Source: JAFMDF01 sp965277445 (GTDB taxonomy: Bacteria > Bacteroidota > Bacteroidia > Chitinophagales > Saprospiraceae). From it: a DNA stretch of 64,000 nucleotides. The first letter of the stretch is position 1, and every line of letters begins with the position of its first letter. The notes under the pieces are model-generated. The model did not search any database. It was given only the letters and a program-made list of their open reading frames with translations, and had not been told where the DNA came from. The DNA is taken from positions 434,001 through 498,000 of the forward strand of contig CBDICY010000032.1 in NCBI GenBank assembly GCA_965277445.1. The letters are read 5' to 3'. Below are positions 8,185 to 16,291 of this stretch, one piece after another. Made by a program: the position numbers and the translations under genes.

Positions 8185-10407
8185 TTACTCCTCCAAAATA
8201 ACAGGTTCCCCATCCACCTTCACTTTACTATGTTCGCTCAATCTTTGTCGTAAAGTATCCGAAACCGCCAAAGAAGCCTTAGAACGATCATCGCCTTTAA
8301 TATCTGCCATATCTACGGCAAACCGTTCTGCATCTAATGTAGCTCGATTATCCAGATAAGCCTTCATCTTTTTGCCTTTGCCCCGAATATCTAACTCATT
8401 TCGACCATTTAATTTGAGGTTTAAGTTCTCAACATCGAGGTAGGCCTTAATATCTCCTTCTCCTTCATTACGGATGGTCAACTCTTTTTCATTAAAACCT
8501 GATAATTTAGCATCATCCGTATTTTCAAGATCAATTTCAGTTAGTGTCGGAACGGTAATATACAAACGAATAGGGGCAGAAGTACGCCGCAAGTCTGTAG
8601 ATATTTTCAAGACATCATTGAATTGCTCTACTTCTACTTTTCTCAGGTATTGATCCCTTCCCGTTAGTTTAGTAGAAAACTCATTACCTTGGGCAATTTC
8701 TATTTTCATTTTTCCCTCAACGTGGATTCTTGAAAAACCTTGGTATTTATCGCCGAAGTTGTAATCATCTTTATTGATTCTATTCGTATGTAGTCCTTCT
8801 CCTAGTAAACCATCTTTGCCCATTTTATAGGTGGCATCCTCTTTTGTCCAGTAGAAATGATGATGTCCATCGTTATGGTCTACATAATCTATCATCGTCC
8901 AGTTCATTCTATCTAAATTAGTAAATTTAATAGACTTCCCTTCTGGTACTTTTAAAATTAAGTTGACACTCTGTGCTCGCCATTTCTCCCCTCTATTTAA
9001 TAAAAAGAAGGGTTGAATATCTAATTGATTATTGGTTCGACTAACGGTATGGTTAATGTTTTTAGCGAGCGTCTTGGCTTCTCTTAAACCGTTACCTCTT
9101 GAGTTAGTCTCTTGAATTAATACAAATTCCTCGTCTTTTGATTTCTCGATGATTACTCGAATATTTTCAATAATTAGATTTTCATCCTCTAATTTTAGCA
9201 TGCCTCCAGGACCTAATTGAACCAAGGAACTTTCGTAAGGATTCTCTGTGAAATTAATTTTAAAAACATCTTCTTCAATAGAGAAACGTTGAGAACTTTC
9301 ATGTGCATCTGCACCAGTCGTAAACTGACTGACTAAATATCCGCCGATACCAAAAAAGCTAATGGCATTGAGCATAAAAAATGCTAATAAACCACCCTTC
9401 CAACGTACATTGAATTTTGTTTTAAAGACCAACCTACTGGCTAGGAAAATTAAAGATAGTATCGGTATACCGATAAAAACAGCTAGGTTAAAGATCAGTA
9501 AGCCGCCAAGTAATGGTTGTTGAGGAAAGACAAATTGTAAAAATGGAAAGCCAACAAAAAAGCCGATTATTGACGCCAGCCATACTGCGGCGAACGCAAT
9601 AATCAGCGCGAATCCTACGATGAAAATAATCGGTTTGATAATGGTACTGATTAATTCAAGTACCATTCTTATGCCTTTGCCAAAAAAGCTGATGCCTTCT
9701 TTAACACTTCGCTTAAATTCAACTTGGCCTGCGAAATTTTTTTTTTTGCCTGTTCCGTCCCAATCTCCTGCCATCTCAGAGATTTTTTCTGAAAAGTTCG
9801 TTACTTCTTCTTCTACCACTTTTGCCATATTAGAGATGTTAATATCATCTCCTCTCATCGCTAATCTGTCACTAGAAGTTTTAGCTTCTTTTAAGATGGC
9901 CCATAAAATCACGTAAGCAGGGACGCCGATACCACCAGACATAGTGAATAGCACAAATCCGATACGTACCCAAAGTGGATCAGTAATGCCAAAGTATGCT
10001 GCAAGGCCGGAACAAACACCTCCAATGACCTGATCTTCTGGATCTCTCAATAATCGCTTACCTGTTTTATATTGCTGCTTTCCTTCTCCGTTTGCACGAC
10101 TACTTTCTTGATTAGAAGTGGTGTGTTCTTGAAACGCATCAATGGGTTCCGCCCCAAATTCTTCGGGCGTCCCCATGACGGTAATGGCCTCTTTGACCAT
10201 TTTTAGTGTAACAATCGGGTGATTTCCTAAGCTTTCTTGGAATAATTCCGCAATTCGGGTTTCTATGTCAGAAGTGATTTCTTCGTAGCCTTCCGAATCT
10301 TGAAAGTGATTATGAATGGTTTTTAAGTAGCTAGATAAATGTTGATAAGCATTATCGTCAATCGTAAATGCGTAGCCACCTAAATTTATATTGAATACTT
10401 TATTCAT
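8185..10407 (-). CDS. PspC-domain membrane protein with C-terminal adhesin-like domain
   Basis: 740 aa. Residues 1-90 form an N-terminal helical domain common in Bacteroidota PspC proteins (NLGGYAFTIDDNAYQHLSSY). About 115-175 is the PspC domain (KRLLRDPEDQVIGGVCSGLA, then YFGITDPLWVRIGFVL) with a membrane helix. Three or four further hydrophobic helices follow at about 250-370. The C-terminal half (about 380-740) is a beta-rich DUF2807/DUF4097-like region outside the membrane. Homologous proteins take part in envelope-stress responses. It sits 81 bases downstream of a PadR gene on the same strand, a frequent pairing that implies PadR control. Start chosen at the first Met. Confidence 0.85.
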   Translation of the reverse strand: MNKVFNINLGGYAFTIDDNAYQHLSSYLKTIHNHFQDSEGYEEITSDIETRIAELFQESLGNHPIVTLKMVKEAITVMGTPEEFGAEPIDAFQEHTTSNQESSRANGEGKQQYKTGKRLLRDPEDQVIGGVCSGLAAYFGITDPLWVRIGFVLFTMSGGIGVPAYVILWAILKEAKTSSDRLAMRGDDINISNMAKVVEEEVTNFSEKISEMAGDWDGTGKKKNFAGQVEFKRSVKEGISFFGKGIRMVLELISTIIKPIIFIVGFALIIAFAAVWLASIIGFFVGFPFLQFVFPQQPLLGGLLIFNLAVFIGIPILSLIFLASRLVFKTKFNVRWKGGLLAFFMLNAISFFGIGGYLVSQFTTGADAHESSQRFSIEEDVFKINFTENPYESSLVQLGPGGMLKLEDENLIIENIRVIIEKSKDEEFVLIQETNSRGNGLREAKTLAKNINHTVSRTNNQLDIQPFFLLNRGEKWRAQSVNLILKVPEGKSIKFTNLDRMNWTMIDYVDHNDGHHHFYWTKEDATYKMGKDGLLGEGLHTNRINKDDYNFGDKYQGFSRIHVEGKMKIEIAQGNEFSTKLTGRDQYLRKVEVEQFNDVLKISTDLRRTSAPIRLYITVPTLTEIDLENTDDAKLSGFNEKELTIRNEGEGDIKAYLDVENLNLKLNGRNELDIRGKGKKMKAYLDNRATLDAERFAVDMADIKGDDRSKASLAVSDTLRQRLSEHSKVKVDGEPVILEE

Positions 10408-10488
10408 TGTTTTTAATTTGAAAGTTGTTGATTGGTTTTCTCTTGTTTAATCCATACATCGTTGCCGATGAGCATAAAATTTAAGTAA

Positions 10489-10875
10489 CTATTCTTTTTT
10501 GACTGCTTTTTTTCTGGTTGTTTTTTTTCTGCCGGCAAACATAGTCGTGGCATTTACGGTAGCTACTAAATCATTCCACGTTTCTAGTAGTTCATCAAGA
10601 AATTCTCGTCCTTGTTCCGTAAGGGTATAATATTTTCTCGGTGGTCCTTTTTGTCCCTTTTCTGATTCTCGCCAAGAGTAACTTAAAATACCTGAATTCT
10701 TTAAACGTGTTAGTAAAGGATACATCGTTCCTTCCTTTACAATTAATTTAGGTTTAGAATCCTTGAGGTGCTGTATAATATCAGAGGGATAAGCTTCTTT
10801 CTCAGAGATAATAGAAAGAACACATAATTCTAAGATTCCTTTTCTCATCTGTGCTTTTGTATTTTCGATATTCAT
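10489..10875 (-). CDS. PadR-family transcription repressor
   Basis: 128 aa winged-helix repressor of the PadR type: KGILELCVLSIISEKEAYPS opens the domain, and KEGTMYPLLTRLKNSGILSY and PPRKYYTLTEQGREFL are its diagnostic motifs. The open frame reaches up to 10911, but the ATG at 10875 is preferred: a TATATTTG -7 element on the minus strand at 10887-10880 would start transcription at or next to that ATG, leaving longer forms untranscribed. The tail is basic (GRKKTTRKKAVKKE). It is the first gene of a likely two-gene unit with the PspC gene and probably represses both. Confidence 0.92.
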   Translation of the reverse strand: MNIENTKAQMRKGILELCVLSIISEKEAYPSDIIQHLKDSKPKLIVKEGTMYPLLTRLKNSGILSYSWRESEKGQKGPPRKYYTLTEQGREFLDELLETWNDLVATVNATTMFAGRKKTTRKKAVKKE

Positions 10876-10879
10876 ACTA

Positions 10880-10887
10880 CAAATATA
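10880..10887 (-). promoter_or_regulatory. -7 element TATATTTG, probable leaderless promoter of padR-like gene
   Basis: Minus-strand TATATTTG matches the Bacteroidota TAnnTTTG consensus. Its 3' end lies 5 bases before the ATG at 10875, so the mRNA would have almost no leader. Inferred from consensus only. Confidence 0.55.
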
Positions 10888-11009
10888 AGGTAATATAGGA
10901 ATACTATGCAATACCTAATAAAGGGTTATGCACTATATTTTCTATTAACAGGTACTATTTGTCGATAAAAGGAAATAAAAAACTGGTTAAACTTTAAAAA
11001 TACCGTCTT

Positions 11010-11786
11010 TTATATATCCTCAAAATTTCCATGTCGCCCTTTTCCACTAGCAAATCTAGTTGCCCCAATAACTGTTTCCTTAGAATCAATGGTTGCCATT
11101 CCTTTGGTAAATTCGTTCGCTAAAGCGTCGTCCAAGGACAAATTCCATTGTTCGGATGCACTCATGCGGTCATTCCGCATACACATTTGTGGAAATCCGC
11201 TTAATTGTATGGCTAATTTTTTAGCTGCTGTTAATGCTTGTCCTTCTTCTACCACTCTATTGGCTAAACCAATTTGGAAAGCTTCTTCCGCTTTAACAGG
11301 ACGACCCGTTAAAATTAAATCCATTGCTCGACTCATGCCAATGAGTCTAGGCAAGCGAATCGTACCCCCATCAACTAAGGGAACACCCCATCTGCGACAG
11401 AAAACACCCATGACTGCTGATTTTTCCATCACTCTTAAATCACACCAAAGTGCCAATTCCATTCCGCCTGCTACCGCATAGCCAGAGATGGCTGCGATAA
11501 CAGGTTTGGATAATAGCATTCTGGACGGTCCCATTGGACCATCTCCATCTGGTTCGGTTCTATTTGAACCATTTCCTGTGGCAACCGCTTTCAAATCTGC
11601 CCCTGCACAAAAAGTACCACCCAGACCTCCTAAAATAGCAACATAACTATCGTTATCTGCTTCGAATGTTCGAAAGGCAGCAGCTAACTCTTGTGCTGTT
11701 TGCCTATCAACCGCATTCTTGACTTGGAGACGATTGATTAAAATAATGGTGGTATGTTTTTCTTTTTGAATGGTGATATTTTTCAT
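11010..11786 (-). CDS. crotonase-family enoyl-CoA hydratase/isomerase
   Basis: 258 aa single-domain crotonase. The oxyanion-hole segments are present (GGTFCAGADLKAV, about residues 56-68, and ISGYAVAGGMELALWCDLR, about 99-117, with its first Glu). The second catalytic Glu of classical hydratases, normally in PEV/PEI..G..PG.GG, is not found; the segment reads GVFCRRWGVPLVDGGTIRLP, the pattern of a distinct enoyl-CoA hydratase-like subgroup. Hydration of 2-enoyl-CoA is therefore uncertain and another CoA reaction is possible. It stands alone on the minus strand, away from the beta-oxidation genes at 21-24 kb. Confidence 0.85.
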   Translation of the reverse strand: MKNITIQKEKHTTIILINRLQVKNAVDRQTAQELAAAFRTFEADNDSYVAILGGLGGTFCAGADLKAVATGNGSNRTEPDGDGPMGPSRMLLSKPVIAAISGYAVAGGMELALWCDLRVMEKSAVMGVFCRRWGVPLVDGGTIRLPRLIGMSRAMDLILTGRPVKAEEAFQIGLANRVVEEGQALTAAKKLAIQLSGFPQMCMRNDRMSASEQWNLSLDDALANEFTKGMATIDSKETVIGATRFASGKGRHGNFEDI

Positions 11787-12025
11787 ACTATGATTGATTA
11801 ATTTTTAATGCTGGTCAGGAGACCAACGGATATTCGTATCTAGTCTGAGACTAGACACATCGAGTGACTTAAGAGGGTGGATGTAATTATTGTATGATTA
11901 AAATTGTTTTATTACTATCGTAGCGTATTGTCAAAGATCAAGATAGGAATAAAAAATCAACAAGTATTATCTGAATACTTAAGATTTAGTATTTAAACCT
12001 ATGGCTCCATTCATTGTAGGTTAAA

Positions 12026-12062
12026 ACAAAAAAATCGGTACTGAATATACATTCAATACCGA
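12026..12062 (-). terminator. rho-independent terminator after tRNA-Leu
   Basis: 12-bp stem 12035-12046 / 12051-12062 with 4-nt loop. The one irregular pair is a G-U on the minus strand but a C-A mismatch on the plus strand, and the T-run (7 T, 12034-12028) is on the minus strand, so it serves the tRNA. Confidence 0.8.
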
Positions 12063-12072
12063 CTTTATTAAG

Positions 12073-12155
12073 TGCCCGGAGCGGGACTCGAACCCGCACG
12101 TACGTAGTACACATGTCCCTCAAACATGCCTGTCTACCAATTTCAGCACCCGGGC
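12073..12155 (-). tRNA. tRNA-Leu (anticodon GAG)
   Basis: Minus-strand cloverleaf. The acceptor stem GCCCGGG (12155-12149) pairs with TCCGGGC (one G-U), discriminator A at 12073, CCA not encoded. The anticodon arm is CATGT-TTGAGGG-ACATG with GAG at positions 34-36. A long class II variable arm (GTAC-TAC-GTAC) and the T arm GCGGG-TTCGAGT-CCCGC confirm leucine type. It lies 56 bases downstream of the pnp stop on the same strand and may be processed from the pnp transcript. Confidence 0.95.
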
Positions 12156-12160
12156 TGAGA

Positions 12161-12212
12161 CAACCTCAATGCCAACTTGAAGTTGAGATTGAGGTTGTTA
12201 TTGAAGTTGAAT
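12161..12212. repeat. hexamer stutter repeat, TTGAAG words, between pnp and tRNA-Leu
   Basis: Six units in strict 6-base register (TTGAAG, TTGAGA, TTGAGG, TTGTTA, TTGAAG, TTGAAT) run from 12177 to the pnp stop codon. CAACCTCAAT at 12161-12170 is the perfect inverse of 12188-12197. Related words lie at 15362-15385 and 40531-40646. Confidence 0.65.
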
Positions 12213-14455
12213 TATCTTCTTCTATCGTCTCTACGACGGTCATCTCGTCTGTCACCACCTCGTCTGTCGTCTCTTCTATCTCCGCCTCGTCTATCATCTC
12301 TACGACCTCTTTCCTCTCTTTCTGGCATGCCCGCAGGACGTTCCATTAAAGCCTTTCTAGATAAACGGAATTTACCAGTACGTGGATCAATACCGATTAA
12401 TTTTACTTTTACAGGATCGCCTTCTTTGAAAACGTCTTCTACTTTATCAATTCGAGTATGAGAAATTTCAGAAACGTGTAATAAACCACTCTTTCCAAAG
12501 AAATCAACGAATACACCGTAAGGCATTACCGTCTTCACAACAGCATCAAACTCGTCTCCTTCTTGTGGAACGTAAGTAATTTCGTTCACTCGCTTCAAGG
12601 CCGCATCAATAGACGCCTTATCGCTACTTGCGATATTTACATGCCCTTTACCATCTTTTTCTTCGATGTTAATGGTTGTACCCGTAACTTCTTGAATTTC
12701 TTGAATCACTTTACCACCTGGTCCAATTAAGGCACCGATAAAGCTCTTATCAATAATTACTTCTACAATTCTTGGAGCGTGTTCTTTATAATCTTCGTTA
12801 GGTGCACTCAATGATTTACTCATCTCGTTTAAGATGTGTAATCGTGCTTCTTTTGCTTGCTCTAATGCTTGCTCTAATAATTCGTAAGGAAGCCCCTCAA
12901 TTTTGATGTCCATCTGACAAGCACAAATACCTTTCTCTGTTCCTGTCAATTTGAAATCCATATCTCCTAAAGCATCCTCATCTCCTAAGATATCCGTTAA
13001 GATCGCATTTCTTTTTCCGTCAGAAATCATCCCCATTGCAATACCAGAAACTGGTGCTGTAATCGGAACTCCACCATCCATTAATGCTAATGCACCTGCA
13101 CAAACCGTCGCCATAGAAGAAGATCCATTAGATTCCAAAATATCAGAAACTAAACGTACCGTATATGGGAAACCTTCAGGCATTACTCGCTTCAAAGACC
13201 GAGCCGCTAAGTTAGCGTGACCAACTTCTCTACGACCAGGGCCTCTCATTGGCTTCGTTTCCCCAACCGAGAAAGCAGGGAAATTATAATGCAAAATAAA
13301 GTTTTCGTATCCTGTTAACATAGCAGTATCTACCATCAACTTATCTAACTTTGTTCCCAAAGTTAAGGAAGCTAAAGCTTGCGTTTCTCCTCTATTAAAA
13401 ATAGCAGAACCGTGAGCAGCAGGTAAATAATCTACTTCTGTCCAGATAGGTCTTACTTGGTCCAATTTTCTACCGTCTAAACGGATAGACTCCCCCATCA
13501 CCATCTCTCGGATGATTTCCTTTTGGATTTTATTAAAATAGTCTTTTGCCATGCCGCCATGTTCTTCCATCCATTCTTCGCCTTCCTGCTCGGTCAATGT
13601 CTCGACTAATTTTTCTTTTACTGCTTTAAATTGTTTCTTTCTTTCTGATTTGTTTAAAGCACCTTTGGCAACCGCATAAATGTCATCTTTCGTCAATGCT
13701 TTTACTTTCTCCTTAATGCTGTCATCCTCTGCCGGTAATTCAACTTCTCTTTTAGTAGCCTTGTCCCCTACCAATTTAGCTAAAGCTAATTGCGCCTCAC
13801 ATTGTACCTTAATAGCATCATGACCAATTTTGATCGCTTCTACTAATTCTGCTTCCGTACATTCATCCGCTTCTCCTTCAACCATCATTACGTTATCCAT
13901 AGTAGCTGCAACGATCACATCTAAGGTTGCTTTTTCCATAGCAGAACGACTAGGATTAACGACATATTCGCCATCAATTTTACCTACTCTTACTTCCGAT
14001 AAAACATCTGAGATAGGAATATCGGAAACAGCCATTGCCGCAGAAGCAGCTAAAGCCGCATAAGCATCAGGCAATTCTTCTAATTCCCCAGAGATAAGAT
14101 TAATAATAATTTGGGTATCGAACATATATCCTTTAGGGAAAAGCGGTCTAATCGCTCTATCCACTAAACGAGAGGTTAGAATTTCGTAATCAGATAATCT
14201 AGTTTCTCTTCTGAAGAAGTTACCTGGAATTCTACCAGCAGCGGCATATTTCTCTTGGTAATCTACAGAAAGCGGGAAGAAGCTTTGTCCTTCTCTCATT
14301 GTTCTAGTAGAAACAGCAGAACAAAAAAGCATTGTTTTTCCAACCTTGACAACTACAGAACCGTCTGCTTGTGTAGCTAATTTTCCAGTTTCGATAGTGA
14401 CTTCACGCCCGTCAGGTAGGTTAAAGGACGTGCTGATTGCAGTTTGTAAACCCAT
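12212..14455 (-). CDS. pnp: polyribonucleotide nucleotidyltransferase (PNPase)
   Basis: Phosphorolytic 3'-5' exoribonuclease of mRNA turnover, a homotrimer in the cytoplasm. 747 aa with the full order: RNase PH domain 1 (about 10-150), helical domain, RNase PH domain 2 (about 315-540, including RGPGRREVGHANLA), KH domain (about 560-620, with IGPGGKVIQEIQ) and S1 domain (about 630-700, VMPYGVFVDFFGKSGLLHVS). The tail after about residue 710 is an unusual run of Arg/Asp/Gly octapeptide repeats (RRGGDRRDD), probably for RNA contact. Downstream of rpsO on the same strand, the common rpsO-pnp order, but with a 516-base gap and its own candidate promoter at 14575-14582. Confidence 0.98.
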   Translation of the reverse strand: MGLQTAISTSFNLPDGREVTIETGKLATQADGSVVVKVGKTMLFCSAVSTRTMREGQSFFPLSVDYQEKYAAAGRIPGNFFRRETRLSDYEILTSRLVDRAIRPLFPKGYMFDTQIIINLISGELEELPDAYAALAASAAMAVSDIPISDVLSEVRVGKIDGEYVVNPSRSAMEKATLDVIVAATMDNVMMVEGEADECTEAELVEAIKIGHDAIKVQCEAQLALAKLVGDKATKREVELPAEDDSIKEKVKALTKDDIYAVAKGALNKSERKKQFKAVKEKLVETLTEQEGEEWMEEHGGMAKDYFNKIQKEIIREMVMGESIRLDGRKLDQVRPIWTEVDYLPAAHGSAIFNRGETQALASLTLGTKLDKLMVDTAMLTGYENFILHYNFPAFSVGETKPMRGPGRREVGHANLAARSLKRVMPEGFPYTVRLVSDILESNGSSSMATVCAGALALMDGGVPITAPVSGIAMGMISDGKRNAILTDILGDEDALGDMDFKLTGTEKGICACQMDIKIEGLPYELLEQALEQAKEARLHILNEMSKSLSAPNEDYKEHAPRIVEVIIDKSFIGALIGPGGKVIQEIQEVTGTTINIEEKDGKGHVNIASSDKASIDAALKRVNEITYVPQEGDEFDAVVKTVMPYGVFVDFFGKSGLLHVSEISHTRIDKVEDVFKEGDPVKVKLIGIDPRTGKFRLSRKALMERPAGMPEREERGRRDDRRGGDRRDDRRGGDRRDDRRRDDRRR

Positions 14456-14574
14456 ATTTTATGAGGTTTTGTTTTTTTTCTAAAAAGGCAGAATCTTTTT
14501 GGCTGTAATAAGAGTTATTTCAAACAAAAAGATGGGGTCCATTTAGATGAATCAATAACAATAATAAACAAGGT

Positions 14575-14582
14575 CAAATGTA
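14575..14582 (-). promoter_or_regulatory. candidate pnp -7 element TACATTTG
   Basis: Minus-strand TACATTTG matches TAnnTTTG exactly; it would give a leader of about 110 bases before the pnp ATG at 14455. No clear -33 TTG. Low-certainty consensus match. Confidence 0.35.
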
Positions 14583-14924
14583 GCGTGATATTCTAAAAAT
14601 ACCAGAAAGCTATTGAAATTGTTATGGATTGAAATTATTTCTGTTATAAATATTGGAAGGATTCTCTAGTTGATGAATTGGAAAGGATTTCTATTATTTG
14701 GTTATGGTGAAATCTTTTTTTGGTTTTTCCAATTGACTAACTTTAAGACTTCCGTTTAAAATGGCAACTTTTTTCCCTGTTGCCTAAATTTAATTTTCTA
14801 ATTTTCCGCGAATGGAAGTCCAATAATAGCTTAGGAACGAATAAAAGGTTTTAGCGTATTGTTACTGTTCCTTAATAAATTTTTATTGTTTTTCCTGTCT
14901 TAACAGAGGAATTTACGAAACCAA

Positions 14925-14962
14925 ACGAAAAAGTGTTTCGGTCGCCCAAAACACCTTTTCGT
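14925..14962 (-). terminator. hairpin downstream of rpsO
   Basis: 14-bp stem 14925-14938 / 14949-14962; the irregular pair is G-U on the minus strand. It lies 9 bases beyond the rpsO stop. The following T-run is weak (TTT-GG-TTT), so it may be a partial terminator or a processing site between rpsO and pnp. Confidence 0.5.
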
Positions 14963-14971
14963 ATAATTTTA

Positions 14972-15247
14972 TTATTTTCTAATACCTAACTTTTCAATTA
15001 AAGAACGATATTTATTAATATCTTTTCTAGAAAGGTATTGTAATAATCTTCTTCTCTTTCCCACTAAAGACAATAATGTTCTTCTACATGCATGATCTTT
15101 GTGGTTCGTTTGAAGATGTTCTGACAAACTCTTGATTCGGTAAGTGAATAAAGCCACTTGTCCTTCTACAGAACCCGTGTTGTTTGCTGCTCCACCAAAC
15201 TCAGCGAAGATCTCCTCTTTTTTTTCTTTCGGTAAGTAAACCGCCAT
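14972..15247 (-). CDS. rpsO: 30S ribosomal protein S15
   Basis: 91 aa, close to the usual 89. It has the S15 signature: EGQVALFTYRIKSLSEHLQT, HACRRTLLSLVGKRRRLLQY and the closing YRSLIEKLGIRK. S15 binds the central domain of 16S rRNA early in 30S assembly. Upstream of pnp in the classical order. A TACCTTTG promoter element lies 60 bases upstream. Confidence 0.98.
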   Translation of the reverse strand: MAVYLPKEKKEEIFAEFGGAANNTGSVEGQVALFTYRIKSLSEHLQTNHKDHACRRTLLSLVGKRRRLLQYLSRKDINKYRSLIEKLGIRK

Positions 15248-15307
15248 TTTTTTAAATTTATTTAGTTACCAATGTAATTAATCATCAACGATCAATTTTT
15301 AGCGGTG

Positions 15308-15315
15308 CAAAGGTA
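15308..15315 (-). promoter_or_regulatory. rpsO -7 element TACCTTTG
   Basis: Minus-strand TACCTTTG, an exact TAnnTTTG match, giving a leader of about 54 bases. The -33 TTG is not clear. Confidence 0.5.
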
Positions 15316-15361
15316 GGTATTTCTATTGTCATGTGAAAGGGGGGAGAAATAAAATACAATT

Positions 15362-15385
15362 TCAACCTCAACCTCAATTTCAAAC
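15362..15385. repeat. hexamer stutter repeat, TCAACC words
   Basis: TCAACC, TCAACC, TCAATT and TCAAAC in strict 6-base register; the inverse of the TTGAGG words beside tRNA-Leu at 12177-12212. It lies between the divergent rpsO and methyltransferase genes. Confidence 0.5.
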
Positions 15386-15474
15386 CACCATTAACAAAAA
15401 CATTTAGGGGTAGACTGAAGTTTAAAATTATTGACTTAATTTGCTGAATTAATTAAAAGTCAAACCGAACTAAT

Positions 15475-16179
15475 ATGTCTAAAGCAACCAATCCAATTGT
15501 AAAATCTTGGGCAGCCAATGCAAAAAAATGGATAAAAACCATTGAAAATAGCGAAATAGAAAGTCGCCGATTGGTTACCAATACCGTTATACTCCAGAGT
15601 ATTTTGCAACAAAAACCAGCTAGTGTTTTAGATATAGGTTGCGGGGAAGGATGGTTGGTCAATACTTTAACCAAACACAAAATTAATGCGATAGGGATAG
15701 ATGCAACTAAAGCCCTCATTAAAAATGCTAAAACGAAAGGAAAAGGGATGTTTAAAGTGATGGACTATGAGACTTTAATCAAAGGTGTCGATTTTGAAGC
15801 CATGCCTTTTGATTTAATCAGTATCAATTTTGCTTTGTTTGAAAACAAAAAGACTGCATGGTTAATTAAAAAGTTACCGCATTATTTATCGAAAGAGGGC
15901 AAAATCATTATTCAAACATTACACCCTTTTTCAATAGCAACGGAGGAAGCGTATAAAAGTGCTTGGCGCAAAGACAGTTGGAAAGGCTTAAAGCGAAATT
16001 TCACCCAACCTTACAAATGGTATTTTAGAACCCTAGCAGATTGGGTGAAATTATTTACAAAAGCAGGTCTGGTTTTAGAAGCCATTAAAGAGCCGCTTCA
16101 TCCTAAAACAGGACAGTCTGCTTCTATTGTTTTTATTTTATCTCAAAAATTTAGAAAAGGCGAAAGGGCTAATGACTAA
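15475..16179 (+). CDS. class I SAM-dependent methyltransferase
   Basis: 234 aa. The SAM-binding motif I is ASVLDIGCGEGWLVNTL (about residues 45-61), followed by an acidic strand end (GIDATKALIKNAK) and motif IV-like DLISINFALFENK. It belongs to the broad Methyltransf_11/25 fold; the substrate cannot be read from the sequence. No signal peptide. Monocistronic, with divergent rpsO upstream and the convergent RidA-domain gene downstream. Its stop codon lies inside a heptamer array (16159-16193). Confidence 0.85.
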   Translation: MSKATNPIVKSWAANAKKWIKTIENSEIESRRLVTNTVILQSILQQKPASVLDIGCGEGWLVNTLTKHKINAIGIDATKALIKNAKTKGKGMFKVMDYETLIKGVDFEAMPFDLISINFALFENKKTAWLIKKLPHYLSKEGKIIIQTLHPFSIATEEAYKSAWRKDSWKGLKRNFTQPYKWYFRTLADWVKLFTKAGLVLEAIKEPLHPKTGQSASIVFILSQKFRKGERAND

Positions 16180-16290
16180 TGGCAAAAGATGAATTCCTGC
16201 AAAAAGCAGTCATTTTATCCCTAAAATCAACAAAACTAAGACTATTGCATATAATAGATTTAATCCTTTCGTCCCTTCGCCATTAGCTAA
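16159..16290. repeat. heptamer stutter repeat spanning a stop codon, with inverted partner
   Basis: GGCGAAA, GGGCTAA, TGACTAA, TGGCAAA and AGATGAA lie in 7-base register from 16159, across the TAA at 16177. The right-hand block (16264-16290: TTTCGTC, CCTTCGC, CATTAGC, TAATTTA) is roughly its inverse and abuts the stop of the opposing gene at 16292. Confidence 0.5.
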
Positions 16291-16291
16291 T

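Larger units (their letters stand above)
14456..14971. other. 516-bp pnp-rpsO spacer
   Basis: AT-rich, no gene. It contains the candidate pnp promoter (14575-14582) and, next to rpsO, the hairpin at 14925-14962. Nothing else was seen. Confidence 0.6.

Noticed and set aside
12113..12461. Two plus-strand frames opposite the pnp end
   Set aside because: Ser/Leu/Arg-rich shadows of the repetitive PNPase tail; one also crosses the tRNA.
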